64,000 bases of DNA, taken from NCBI GenBank assembly GCA_015227615.1, contig JAALGZ010000053.1, positions 172,542 to 236,541 on the forward strand, given 5' to 3'. The stretch's first letter is position 1; every line of letters begins with the position of its first letter. The position numbers and the translations under genes were made by a program. Below the pieces are notes generated by a model. That model was given only the letters and a program-made list of their open reading frames with translations, was not told the origin of the DNA and did not search any database. Below are positions 36,349 to 46,246 of this stretch, in pieces. The DNA is from Labyrinthula sp. Ha (lineage: Eukaryota > Sar > Bigyra > Labyrinthulida > Labyrinthulaceae).

Positions 36349-39232
36349 TTTCTTCTGTCTTTGTAACAGTCAGCTAAAACAAAATTAGCCGTTAACCAAA
36401 CAAAACTGATTAAATTATCCTGGGATAAAGTGGGCGTGAATTCTAGTTGTTATTTCTTGAATACCTATTCTTTTCATAAATAGCAAATATCAATAGGTAG
36501 CAGTGAACCCGCTTTCTTAGTTTGTAAAATTCTTGAAAATTGTAAGTTTCAATGGTAGCAAAATACTGGAAGCAAGTCTTCTATGCAAAGTTATTAGAAT
36601 GGCATTTGAAAGGATTAAACAGGGTTTATTTTGTTGAAATATCAGATGATCCAATCTTGAATCAAGTTCTGAACTTAATTTTACCGCACAGTTATCACGA
36701 TGTAACAAATCAATACAGGGAGTTCTTGTTTGAATGATGCGGACACCTATGGTTGAAACCAAGGGTGCTAAGTGAGTCCTCACGAAGGGTTCATTAGGGC
36801 ATTGGAAGTTTTTCTCAAGTGAATTAATAACTCTAGATACTATTTTGAGTGAGAAATGAGTAAAGAGTTAGGAGTTGACCCAGAAATTATCCTCACTTGG
36901 CACCCCACCTTCCAATTTTATATCAATTAATATCAAAACAACCATAACAGAATCATAAATCCTAACTTCCCTAAATGTCAACTTAAAACATGGAGAGTTG
37001 AGGGTCAGTGAATTAAAATTATGAGAGAGTATGAGCGCCAATAAAGTATACCAGAAGATATAGAAAATATTAGCAGACACAGGTGAAATACGCCATGAAA
37101 GCAGGATAATATAAATAGACTCAACTAAAACACACCTTAAGAAGAGTACAATCAGTCTTACACACCTTTCATAGCTCGAAATTGAAAAACAAGGACAGAT
37201 ATGGAAGTAACTTAACATTAGCTGGTCAAAAGCAATAGCTGGAAACGGTTCACAAGAGAACAAAAACAAAAACATAGAGTTCGGGGTTGCGTTCTAGGGT
37301 CAGGTTTGGGAAAAGAATGCAAACCTAGGCCTTGAGTTGAGGTTGCTGAAGTAATATTATAAAGGGATGAGATTAATGTAAAAGACTACTAATTATTGAT
37401 CACTAGAGCTGGAACAAGAAAAAGCAAGTCACCTCAAAGCTAACTGGATGAGAAAGGGCATCGTTTGTAGCTAACTCTTCGATAATACTCCTCTGTATTA
37501 GGCACTTTGTATATGCTGCATGCTTTTCTACTTTCCCTGTTAATTTTTTAGGTGGAAAGCTCATTGGGGAAAGGTTCCGAAAGTCGAATGTTCTTACACG
37601 ACCAGCTGATTTGACAGATACCAGGAATCTGGTTTCTCGCTTCTTTTGTTCGACATCCTGTGAATCAACCGGAATTTGTAAGTTCTGTTGGCAAATTTTA
37701 TTGACATAATCTTACTTACATCTTAGAAGTTAAGAGTTACAGGTCCAAGGCTCGGTGATGTGATCTTTTCATTCAAAAAAACTAAACCTGTAAGTCCACT
37801 TGAATATTGCTATTTCGAATATTAAGTTGAAGCAGATGCCGGTATCCTTAACAGGGTAGGCCTTCTTTGTAATATAAAATATACCCTAAACTGCATTTAC
37901 TCTTAGTTTCTTCCACAAAAGTGAAGCATCTTATACAAATGTTGAACTGAATGGATGATCGGACCGTCATTCACCAATCTTTGAAAAATTCATCCGGTAG
38001 AACGCCATTTAATAGCTGGATTGCTCTACAAGATTCTACATTGTGATCGACAGGTATTCAAAAGAAGCATAGGTGGTTTTGAGAAGTTTTTAAAATTTCC
38101 TCCTTTACTTCTTTAACTCTATGCAGCTACTCAAATCTTGTTAAGATAAAATTTAGGATGCGTTGCCATTAAATTTAGTTTTTTCAACTTGTACCGCTTC
38201 TCCCAATCTGATTGTTGAGTTCACGACCATGGCAATACAAGAAGATGACAATAGATCAGATCAAGGCATCGTAATAGGGAAATCCTAAATAAAAAATGGG
38301 AGGACAGTTACTGAAATTATTCTTCCGGATGGTATCTTGAAAATAGTTACCTATTTTCAGTTCCAAATAGTGGAACAGTGCTAGATCCGTGGAGAAGAAA
38401 ACTTTGGGCCCATATGTGTCCACGGAACATTGTAACACTGCCCGTCGTTATAAACCTTTTATGTTTCTAACCAATCTGTTCTTGTATTCTCATCTTAAAT
38501 ATTTCATCTTATTTTAGAGCTTAGTCAGCTCCTCGCTCCTTGGGTGAATGTAAAAGTCAAAGGAAATCTGAGTCCACTGGACTAGTTCCCACACTGAATG
38601 TAATATTTAATTATTTCATACTTAAAATTATCCGCAAATAAATATAACAGTCTTCTACAAGTCAAGAAGAGCCAATCATGAAACCGAGCTGTCTTAACCT
38701 GAAATTTGTTGCAATAAATAAAGCTATACTATAGGAAATTTCTTTCTACGCAGATTTTATATTCGTCACTTTAAAGCTGTCTAGAGTAATTAAAGGATCA
38801 AAATATGATTGAAATATACATGAAAAGCATGGATTATAAATCAAAGCAATGAAACGTTTCTAACTCGGGAGTAAGTTCCTTCGGAAAAAACCTTAAGCAT
38901 ATAGTCGAAAATCGATTTTAAATGTGTTAATTTATTTATTTATGTCCAGATTAAAAAGAAATTGAAACGTAAGTGCTATTGTAAGGTATAATCAGAGTTC
39001 AACTTTTACTACAGCAAAGTAATTGGATTATTGTATTTGAGTTTAAATTCCGTTTGAGTATACGTGCCGGATAGCGTTTTAAATCTCTTGCTATTAATTA
39101 TCAATTTTCTTTTATTGGCATTCAAAAGAGTCTCGATATTAATCTAGATAAAACGTTTTCAAAAGTTTCCCTTCTAGATTTTAGGTGGATGGAAAAAGTC
39201 TTTTAAATTTAACATTTTCCTTTTCATTTGTG
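36349..39232. other. Mostly empty intergenic (2.9 kb), one possible small ORF
   Basis: A plus-strand ATG frame at 36552-36737 (61 codons, containing EWHLKGLNRVYFVEISDDPI) has protein-like composition and could be a small gene or an exon, but an overlapping minus frame of 88 codons lies across it and neither is recognisable. The rest shows only short frames. An AG at 39183-39184 after a T-rich stretch could be a 3' splice site upstream of the interrupted host gene. Confidence 0.4.
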
Positions 39233-39255
39233 ATGCCTAATCCCATCAGAAGCGA

Positions 39256-39259
39256 GAGT
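39256..39259. repeat. Target-site duplication GAGT (left copy)
   Basis: GAGT directly precedes the left TG...CA LTR and is repeated at 46384-46387 directly after the right LTR. Four base pairs is in the usual 4-6 bp range for Ty3/gypsy integrases. Confidence 0.75.
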
Positions 39260-39396
39260 TGGCGTACTTCCCAGGGGTTTCGGATTACCTCTGGGGACGT
39301 TTGTATCTTTTTGAAAATATGTATCGCTTGGTATGTATTAACGCTTAACTCGACAATATTAGCTATTTATGTTACATACGAAATGGAATTACCCCA
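39260..39396 (-). repeat. 3' LTR of the retrotransposon
   Basis: 137 bp, identical base for base by eye to 46247-46383. On the element strand it begins TGGGGTAATTCC and ends GTACGCCA. Immediately internal to it (39397-39406) the element strand reads AAAGGGGCAA, suitable as a polypurine tract. Confidence 0.9.
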
Positions 39397-39429
39397 TTGC
39401 CCCTTTGAGGTCAATCCCATGACCTCAAC

Positions 39430-42400
39430 CTAATTTCTGAAAACATGTGACGTATATCCTAGCTCGTCTCCGACCACGAGCCAGTTCTTGTCAACTTCAG
39501 GTTTTCTTCCAAAAATCTCTATCTTCGCGCATCCTCCACAACATGCTTCAATTCTGCTCCTTAGTTCCCGCGGCTTCCTGCTATCCGGTCTTCTGGGTGC
39601 CAGAATCACATCGCTACCGAGATGGGCCTGCATCATTGTGCTTGGTAGATTTCCCCTCTGGAAAACTATACACTCTTCTGTAGCTGTAGCCACCAAGTTC
39701 CCTGGCCCAGGCTGAACCAACTTCTTTCCCGAAAACTTCACCCAGACAATACGGCCTTTTTCCTTGTAGCCAGCTTGCTTCATCCATTCTTGAACCAGCT
39801 TGGCCTTACTTTTTGCTACCCAGTAGAATACGAGGCCTCTTGGAACCAATCTGCTTATGGGGATAGCCTTGATGTCGTTCTCAGAAAGTGTCTTGTATCT
39901 CAATGCTACTCCACGTGAAGGGTTCGATGGTGCGACACGCCAAGGAGGATCGACAATCATTACCTCCGGCATTCCAAACCCTATTCTTAGCATAGTCCGA
40001 ATAAACTCATCCCAATCCAGTGTTTTCACATCGGCGCAAACAGAATATGCTCCAGGCGGCGGAATAAGTCCAGCACCCAATGAGACGTTTCCACTGAAGA
40101 CTTCATACATCCACGTCGTTCCAATGCGCTTCGCCTTTAACCTTTCATCGTTCCTTGACGCGTATTCATCCCGACCAAGTTTTGAAGCTCTTCTGGACCG
40201 GAACTCCTCAAGGATTGTCTCCAGCTGTTTCTCCTTTTCTACCTTTCTCATTTCCAACCTCTTGTGCTCCGCTACTTCTTCTTCAAGCTTATTTATGGTC
40301 TCCTCGATGTCCATGTTCCTAGGGAGGATATTCCCTTTGAACTTCTCTCTAACCTTCGCCATCTTTAGGTATTCAAGCGACTCTTGTTTCTCTTGGATAT
40401 TGGAGTTCTTCCTATAAAATGCTACGTGCTCAAGCTCCGCACTACTCTTGAGGCCGAACCTCTTCAAGTTGAACCATCTTTTAGCTAAAGATTCCCATCT
40501 TGGAACCACTCTGGTCTTTTCCTCGTAGAACTCAACACCATACCTCTGTGCATTAAACCTCGCCACAGCTCTCGCATCCAGCCTAAGCAACCTATATTCG
40601 AAGATTGACTGCTTTCCCAACAGCCGCTGCGTTCTAAAATAAAGTGCCTGCTTGGATCTCCCTGGTAAATAGTTCTTGCTCAGGATCGCCGAATAGTTCC
40701 CAACTCCGTGCTTTCTTATTGCCCCTATGAGCACCTCGTCTTCATATACATCCCAAAACTTTACTGCTCTTGCTCTCTGTTGTGCCGTCTCCAGGAAAAG
40801 TTTTGCTTCTCTTATCATCTGATCCTCTCCCCCCTTCCTAAAGAACGCTTCTACAACGTGTTTCACGTCCTCCCATATCACATCCAGTGGCTCCCACGTG
40901 TCATCTGCTTCGGTAAATCCTTTCCATCGTGTGCATAATTCATATCTACCGTTCTCATGTCTCAAGCCGGTGAACTGTTGCACTTCAAGTTGTCCTGCAT
41001 CGGAGGCGAACTGCTTCACAACTTCAGCGCTCGGAATATAGCCCTCTGGCTTGTACCAAAGGAGACGTGTGGAATGCGCCGTGGTCTTCTTGCCCTGCAG
41101 CAACTCAATCTCGTAGACATTTCCTGAAAGGGTTCTCATAATTTTATAGGGTCCAGTCCACTTGAGCTTCGTCTTGAACCTATCCGTGTGGGTGCCGGCT
41201 CTTGAAAGCATGACCCAGTCACCCTCCCCAAACTGGACCACCTTGACAGCCTTCTTGCTATTCCAGGACACGTTTCTTTTGGCCCTAAGCAATGATGTAT
41301 ATTGGTAGGTACGCTGCCATATCTCCTCTAGTCTCGACTGCATTTCACGAATAAGGCCCTCAACCTTCCCTGCATCCCTAGGAGTTCTCCAGTTAACTCT
41401 TCCTGTTTCCACATACCGGAGCGGTAGGGCCCAATCCTCCTTGCTAAGCAGCGTGCCCTCATCTTTGTGCAACATGATTACTTCATTTGGTGACAATCCG
41501 TCGTTACTAGATGATGGAGCTTTATTCATGTAATATGCGATCTGCTCAATAAGGTCAGGCCATTGGCCTTCTTCAAGACGATACTCACTGACGAGGGATC
41601 TTAGGTACTTAAGTATCGGCCCATTCGTCGTCTCAACTCCGCCATTCGTGAACGGGCTATAACTTATAGCAAAGTGCTGCGTGAACTTGAAAAGCTTATG
41701 CATCTGCGTAAATAATTCATTGCAAAAGTGGCTGCCTCTGTCAGTGAATAAAATAAAACCTTGGACAAATCCCACATCGTTTCTCCATCTCAATAAACTC
41801 TTCGCTGCCACATAAGCTGTACATTCCTTGTGGAAAGTTAATTGGCATTTCCGCGATAGCGAGTCCACTATAACTAAGATATAACCACTTTTATCAACAT
41901 AGAGGTAGTCCATTAAGAGGACCTCCCTTGGTCTACGTCCCAGCTGCGTTATGCTTCTCGGCCTCCTAATTAACTTTGGCCCCTTGTCGCAATGAAGACA
42001 CTTCCTTCTTATTTGCCGGATCATCTGTTTCAGCTCCTGGTCTTTAACAGGCTCGAAAGAATATCTTGATTTCAGTGTCTGCAATTCCCTGTGCTCCGAG
42101 AAATGGCCTTCGCTGCAATGGTTATGCAGTATGAGTTTTGCAACAAGTTTTTCAGGTATCCATATTTTCCCTTTCTTCCTAAGAATATATCCCTTCCTCT
42201 CCTTAAAGAGCCTTTCCTCTTCTGGCTTTAACTTGCTGCTGGATCGCTGCTCCCTTCTGACCTCGGCCTCGGATATAGGTTTCCATTTCTCTTTAAACAA
42301 CGGGCTGAATAATCCAATCCTATACCCATATAACTCCTTCAAGTATTCCTTTGCTTCTTGATTATTCTTGGCTAACTTCATGGATTTTCTCGTTATTCTC

Positions 42401-43068
42401 CTAACGTTCTGCTCCACCTCGATATCCCCTGCTTCCGGCTTCGTTTCTTCCTCCCCTTCTCTTCTTGCAATGTTACCTTCCGCTGCTGCTGGTTCCCCAG
42501 GTAGCTGCACCTCCTTGAGACTGCTTTCATTGCCCCGTCTACTCAGCATGTCCGCGAAGACGTTTCTGGTTCCTTCGATGTGCCTCACTGCAACGTTGAA
42601 CCTCTGCAATCTCAAGCTCCATCGGTGAAGTCTATCCACATAACTTCTCTTATCCGCGGCCGTAGGTGAAAGAATGTATACCAGATTTTTGTGATCCGTG
42701 AAATAATTGCAAGGTGTGGGATGACCCAATATTAAGTAGTCAATCCTTGCTGTGCAGGCGATCATCGGATACATTTCTTTACTACTGATGTGCCACTTCA
42801 GCTGCGAACCCGTGAACTTTCCAGAGAAAAACATTATTGGCCGATGCCTCTGTTGTAGAAAGTCTTCCTTGTTGAGCTCGCCACTGCTACACTGTGTGAC
42901 TACGCAGCTCCAAAATAGGTCACTTGAATCGGAGAATATGTTTAGCTCCAAACCCGGATCGTATATTGTCAGATATCTTTTTGCAGCCTTCGAAACCTCT
43001 TTGAGAAAGTTATCCCACGCCCTCTCCAATTTCCTGTTCCACTTCAAGGGTATATTCAGAGCTTTCAA
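39430..43068 (-). CDS. Retrotransposon Pol: RNase H, integrase, chromodomain, SANT/Myb, MT-A70
   Basis: A 1212-codon open segment after the second TGA (no ATG at its start; it continues the gag-pol frame). RNase H: NIFSDSSD, SSKEMYPMI, FTDHKNLVYI. Integrase: an HHCC zinc finger ending CLHC, then a DD35E core with D387 (LLMDYLYV), D443 (FTDRGSHF) and E479 (GGVETTNG), and a GPY/F motif (WTGPYKI). Chromodomain ~698-742 (TRWKGFTEADDTWEPLD). SANT/Myb-like ~770-832 (FWDVYEDEVLIGAIRKHG, then LPGRSKQALYFR). A Lys/Glu-rich coiled linker. MT-A70 ~987-1212 with DPPW at 1040-1043, GRIVWVK, ATEECIVFQRGN, a RKPRELRSRIE helix, KIEIFGR and NWLVVGDEL, all at METTL3-like positions. The methyltransferase is predicted to use SAM to methylate adenine N6 in RNA or DNA; this activity is inference. 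Confidence 0.9.
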   Translation of the reverse strand: MKALNIPLKWNRKLERAWDNFLKEVSKAAKRYLTIYDPGLELNIFSDSSDLFWSCVVTQCSSGELNKEDFLQQRHRPIMFFSGKFTGSQLKWHISSKEMYPMIACTARIDYLILGHPTPCNYFTDHKNLVYILSPTAADKRSYVDRLHRWSLRLQRFNVAVRHIEGTRNVFADMLSRRGNESSLKEVQLPGEPAAAEGNIARREGEEETKPEAGDIEVEQNVRRITRKSMKLAKNNQEAKEYLKELYGYRIGLFSPLFKEKWKPISEAEVRREQRSSSKLKPEEERLFKERKGYILRKKGKIWIPEKLVAKLILHNHCSEGHFSEHRELQTLKSRYSFEPVKDQELKQMIRQIRRKCLHCDKGPKLIRRPRSITQLGRRPREVLLMDYLYVDKSGYILVIVDSLSRKCQLTFHKECTAYVAAKSLLRWRNDVGFVQGFILFTDRGSHFCNELFTQMHKLFKFTQHFAISYSPFTNGGVETTNGPILKYLRSLVSEYRLEEGQWPDLIEQIAYYMNKAPSSSNDGLSPNEVIMLHKDEGTLLSKEDWALPLRYVETGRVNWRTPRDAGKVEGLIREMQSRLEEIWQRTYQYTSLLRAKRNVSWNSKKAVKVVQFGEGDWVMLSRAGTHTDRFKTKLKWTGPYKIMRTLSGNVYEIELLQGKKTTAHSTRLLWYKPEGYIPSAEVVKQFASDAGQLEVQQFTGLRHENGRYELCTRWKGFTEADDTWEPLDVIWEDVKHVVEAFFRKGGEDQMIREAKLFLETAQQRARAVKFWDVYEDEVLIGAIRKHGVGNYSAILSKNYLPGRSKQALYFRTQRLLGKQSIFEYRLLRLDARAVARFNAQRYGVEFYEEKTRVVPRWESLAKRWFNLKRFGLKSSAELEHVAFYRKNSNIQEKQESLEYLKMAKVREKFKGNILPRNMDIEETINKLEEEVAEHKRLEMRKVEKEKQLETILEEFRSRRASKLGRDEYASRNDERLKAKRIGTTWMYEVFSGNVSLGAGLIPPPGAYSVCADVKTLDWDEFIRTMLRIGFGMPEVMIVDPPWRVAPSNPSRGVALRYKTLSENDIKAIPISRLVPRGLVFYWVAKSKAKLVQEWMKQAGYKEKGRIVWVKFSGKKLVQPGPGNLVATATEECIVFQRGNLPSTMMQAHLGSDVILAPRRPDSRKPRELRSRIEACCGGCAKIEIFGRKPEVDKNWLVVGDELGYTSHVFRN

Positions 43069-43626
43069 TCACTTCATAGATCCCGATAAGTCGACCTGCT
43101 CCGTAAGATCTGCTGTAATTTTAGAAAGCTGCGGTATCTTGAGACTCAGCCATGTAGCTAAATAAACGATTTCTGCAAGTTCGTGGTGGTACTGAGGTTT
43201 GCTTGTCCTGAGTATTTTCCTATAGTACTCTGGCAAGAAACTCCATCCAGAATCTTTTAACATCCTTCCACAGTAAGTGACTTTCTTTGCAGCAAAAACG
43301 CATTTCCTCAGAGACATTCTTATCCCCATCTTCTCCACCTGCTCAAGAAAGGACGTTAGCACTTGAATATATTTTTCTTTAGAGCTTGAAAATAAGCACG
43401 AGTCATCAATCCATTGTATTATGCCATTCGTAGTATTCGTGTAGTACCCGGTCTCCTTCAGAACTTCTTCGACAATAAGCTGCTGAAAGAGCATTGGGCT
43501 ATTGGTCCAGCCTTGAGGACAGCTACACTGATGGTAGACTGTTCCCCAAGGCGTCATCAAGCCAAAGTATTTCTTACTTCCCTCTTCGACTGGAACTTGG
43601 TCATACCCTGAACGGATGTCGAAGCA
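43069..43626 (-). CDS. Retrotransposon reverse-transcriptase palm segment between two TGA codons
   Basis: 185 codons open between in-frame TGA at 43627-43629 and TGA at 43069-43071. It contains FDIRSGYDQVPVEEG (the first catalytic Asp region), CPQGWTNSPMLFQQL, and the catalytic box QWIDDSCLFS. The box has Trp where YxDD is usual, with both Asp present. It continues the frame of the upstream Gag-protease segment and runs into RNase H, so RT is cut inside its catalytic core by one stop and behind it by another. Either both stops are suppressed, or the copy is defective and could only move in trans. Confidence 0.85.
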   Translation of the reverse strand, partial: CFDIRSGYDQVPVEEGSKKYFGLMTPWGTVYHQCSCPQGWTNSPMLFQQLIVEEVLKETGYYTNTTNGIIQWIDDSCLFSSSKEKYIQVLTSFLEQVEKMGIRMSLRKCVFAAKKVTYCGRMLKDSGWSFLPEYYRKILRTSKPQYHHELAEIVYLATWLSLKIPQLSKITADLTEQVDLSGSMK

Positions 43627-46215
43627 TCAGTAAATCACCGCACCTCTCGTATGATTAAGCTGCTGCTCCAAAACGGGAAGTTGCTGCGCTACCTTTACCG
43701 TCCATGCGTTAAGAGGCTTCATGTTTACGACGATTCTAAACTTTGCCGGGCCCTTCTTCGGCACAACGAATATTCTCGCCGCATAATTAGACTCAATTTT
43801 CTTGGCTAGTCGGATGAGGCCCATCTTCTCCATCATGGCTAACTTGTTCCTGAGCCAGACTTCCATCTGTGCTCCCACCGCTCTAGCTTTAACTGTGATA
43901 GACTCCGGAGCGTTTTTCTTGAGGACGCACTTGACTTCTGAAAGACGACTTAAAACAATACGGCTCTGTGGCAAGGCGAAGCATTTCCAATGTAGAATAA
44001 GAAGATCTTGAACTTTATCGACAAATCCATTAGTAAACTGCGCCGTCCTTCTCATCTCCTCTACTTTACTTCTTATCTCCGCCTTGGCTTCTTCTTCCTC
44101 TCCTGTGTATGTTTCTCCCTCTTTCAGCTTCTCCTTCTCCATTTCCTCCACGGGGATGACCACGTTGTCACCACCTGTAGCTCCTTCTAGGTGTTCCAGG
44201 TCGTCACCTTCGTCAGGGTCCTTGAACTTAACTGGCCTTTGTGATGGCAAACCCAGCTGCTCCATTAACCTTCTCTGCCTTATCTTTTCCTGTATCTCTT
44301 TTTCGTCTCTTCCTTCGGCCTTATCCTCCTTCCCCTCTTTTGCTGAAGCATCATCTCCTTCAGCTCTCCTTAAGTGTATCTTGCTGACCCTCTTTACTTC
44401 TTTAGCTGTCTGTTTCCTCCTGTCTGGTGCTTCCTTTTTCCTTTCTTCTTCAGTAAAGTTACCTAGTCTCTGCTCGGGTAGGCAACCAAACTTTTCCAGG
44501 ACCTTCCTCCCAATAAGAATTTCTGGGAAGTCGGAGTCCACGAGGAATATTCTAACTTGACCAAGAAACGTGGGTCCTTTACTGTCCACGTGAGTTCTCA
44601 ACTCTATCATTCCTTCTCTTGAGGCATAAACTATTGTTTTCTTGTCTGCCAGGGATACAGGTATTGGGCGGCATCTCTTCACTTCTGTACATAGATGTCC
44701 AAATGTATTGAATCCAGCGAGGGTATGAGTGGCTCCACTGTCTAAACAACTTTCCACCTCTAGCCAAAACTCTTTAACAGGGTCTAAAGCTTCAATTGTT
44801 GTTCTTTTCGTTGCATTTGTGCTGTTCACGTATATATTTCCAACGCTTCTTTCTACGTTTGTACTATCTTTTCCAACCGTCACTCGAGATGCGGACGTAT
44901 CCGAAGAGCTGCTTTCTTCCTTTTCGTCAACGATTGTTTCCTCTTCCTCTGAGCATTTCATAGGTTCCGCAACAGCTTGTCCCGCTTCGGGTTTTCCTTT
45001 TCCTTCTTTTCCCTGTCTCTTGTCTTTGCTATTGCCTGTGTTCTTTTCTGTATTTTCTGGGCAGTTGGGGGCTATGTGGCCTTTCCCTAAACACTTGTAA
45101 CACTTCAAGTCAGGGCACTGGAGCATCAGGTGTGTTAGAGAACCACATATCCTGCACTTTCTCTTCCACTGCACTTTTCTCCTTCCACTACCACTAAACC
45201 GGTTCTGCGGCTGCCCCTCTCGACGGTTTTTGTTCTCCAGTTGCTCAATCTTCTTGCTTAGTTCCGCTACTTGAGCCTTGGCACTTCTTGCAGATGATTT
45301 CTTTACTTGGGACTTTTTCCTCCTTCTTTCTCGTATTTTTATGTTTTCCACTGCCGTGTAGTTCTCCATGGCCCTGCTAAACTCTTCCAAGGTCCTCACT
45401 TCTGGGTTTTCCTCCTTGAAGTCAGCGTAGCTCATCGCGAAGTACGAGGGCAGCTTTTCCACTAAAATCCTCAACATCTGTTTTTGCACAGTCTTGTTAC
45501 TGACTCTGGCCGTGCCCACAAGGTCTCTTGCTTTCTGAATGTAACGTTCCAAAGCCTCTTTTCCTGTGAAAGCATCGTTCGGCCACCTCAATTGCCCCCG
45601 AAGCTTTCCCAAAGCCTGGCTTTGGTGCGATTCATTAAGGATACTAAGGTGCCCTTTGAGGTAAGTCATGACCGCATCGTCATCCTCAATGTCCACCACC
45701 TGTGCTTCCACAAGTTCCAGAATGTGCATCGACATCCACTCCGTTACACTCACCTCTACTCCTGCTTGTCCAGCCCTTTTTCGCATCTTCTCCATCCTCA
45801 GGACGAACTCCCCAAGTTTTTCTCTGTCCAGGGCTTCTAATTTTTGAATTTTAGGGGGACGAAAACCATCCTTAGCGTTGTAATTTCCTCTCTGCACACG
45901 ACCAGTGGTGTCAGTGTCTACGTTCAGCCTCCTGAACTGATCCATCATTGTGGTCAGAAACTCATCCGCCGTGATGCTTCCCAAGGGTGAGCCGGGTGCA
46001 GGGGTCCTACCACTTCTAGGGTCCTCTTCGTCTGTCTTAGGACCTACCTCTGGTGGCACCTCTTCCACTGTACCCTCCGGCGTGTCAGGAGCTGCGCCTA
46101 CACGACCTCTTCTCACCGGACTTTCTGGGGTTCCTAGTCCACTAGTGCTTCTAGGTCTAGGTACTCGAGGCCTCGGATTGCCTCTTTCATCTAGCTCATA
46201 AAACTCTTCACTCAT
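43627..46215 (-). CDS. Retrotransposon Gag, aspartic protease and RT N-terminus, 862 aa
   Basis: ATG at 46213-46215, 31 nt inside the 5' LTR. Gag: Pro/Arg/Glu-rich N-terminus, a helical capsid-like region (~100-300), a basic segment, then two CX2CX4HX4C zinc knuckles at 354-367 (CRICGSLTHLMLQC) and 372-385 (CYKCLGKGHIAPNC). A Lys/Glu/Ser-rich linker precedes the aspartic protease with its active site CLDSGATHT (D492) and the ILIGRKVLEKFG hydrophobic segment. A second charged linker is followed by RT motifs (ARIFVVPKKG, FRIVVNMKPLN). The segment ends at TGA 43627-43629, in the middle of RT. Gag and Pol share one frame, so no frameshift would be used. Confidence 0.9.
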   Translation of the reverse strand: MSEEFYELDERGNPRPRVPRPRSTSGLGTPESPVRRGRVGAAPDTPEGTVEEVPPEVGPKTDEEDPRSGRTPAPGSPLGSITADEFLTTMMDQFRRLNVDTDTTGRVQRGNYNAKDGFRPPKIQKLEALDREKLGEFVLRMEKMRKRAGQAGVEVSVTEWMSMHILELVEAQVVDIEDDDAVMTYLKGHLSILNESHQSQALGKLRGQLRWPNDAFTGKEALERYIQKARDLVGTARVSNKTVQKQMLRILVEKLPSYFAMSYADFKEENPEVRTLEEFSRAMENYTAVENIKIRERRRKKSQVKKSSARSAKAQVAELSKKIEQLENKNRREGQPQNRFSGSGRRKVQWKRKCRICGSLTHLMLQCPDLKCYKCLGKGHIAPNCPENTEKNTGNSKDKRQGKEGKGKPEAGQAVAEPMKCSEEEETIVDEKEESSSSDTSASRVTVGKDSTNVERSVGNIYVNSTNATKRTTIEALDPVKEFWLEVESCLDSGATHTLAGFNTFGHLCTEVKRCRPIPVSLADKKTIVYASREGMIELRTHVDSKGPTFLGQVRIFLVDSDFPEILIGRKVLEKFGCLPEQRLGNFTEEERKKEAPDRRKQTAKEVKRVSKIHLRRAEGDDASAKEGKEDKAEGRDEKEIQEKIRQRRLMEQLGLPSQRPVKFKDPDEGDDLEHLEGATGGDNVVIPVEEMEKEKLKEGETYTGEEEEAKAEIRSKVEEMRRTAQFTNGFVDKVQDLLILHWKCFALPQSRIVLSRLSEVKCVLKKNAPESITVKARAVGAQMEVWLRNKLAMMEKMGLIRLAKKIESNYAARIFVVPKKGPAKFRIVVNMKPLNAWTVKVAQQLPVLEQQLNHTRGAVIY

Positions 46216-46234
46216 TTTCTATACTCTTTTCGCT

Positions 46235-46246
46235 AAGCTATAGCTT
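46235..46246 (-). other. 12-nt palindrome at the primer-binding position
   Basis: Directly inside the 5' LTR the element reads AAGCTATAGCTT, a perfect 12-nt palindrome. The usual tRNA-complementary start TGG is absent. Either the primer is unusual (internal tRNA fragment or self-priming) or the palindrome is a structured leader element; which one cannot be decided from sequence. Confidence 0.45.

Noticed and set aside
43069-43629. Alternative genetic code with TGA as a sense codon
   Set aside because: At least five host genes here end naturally at TGA (for example 21824, 26945, 49962), so TGA is a stop in this genome.
39447-46201. Several long plus-strand open frames opposite the retrotransposon (for example 39857-40417, 44084-44560, 44729-45100)
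   Set aside because: They are antisense shadows of the gag-pol frame, with low-complexity Ser/Phe/Leu composition and no domain.
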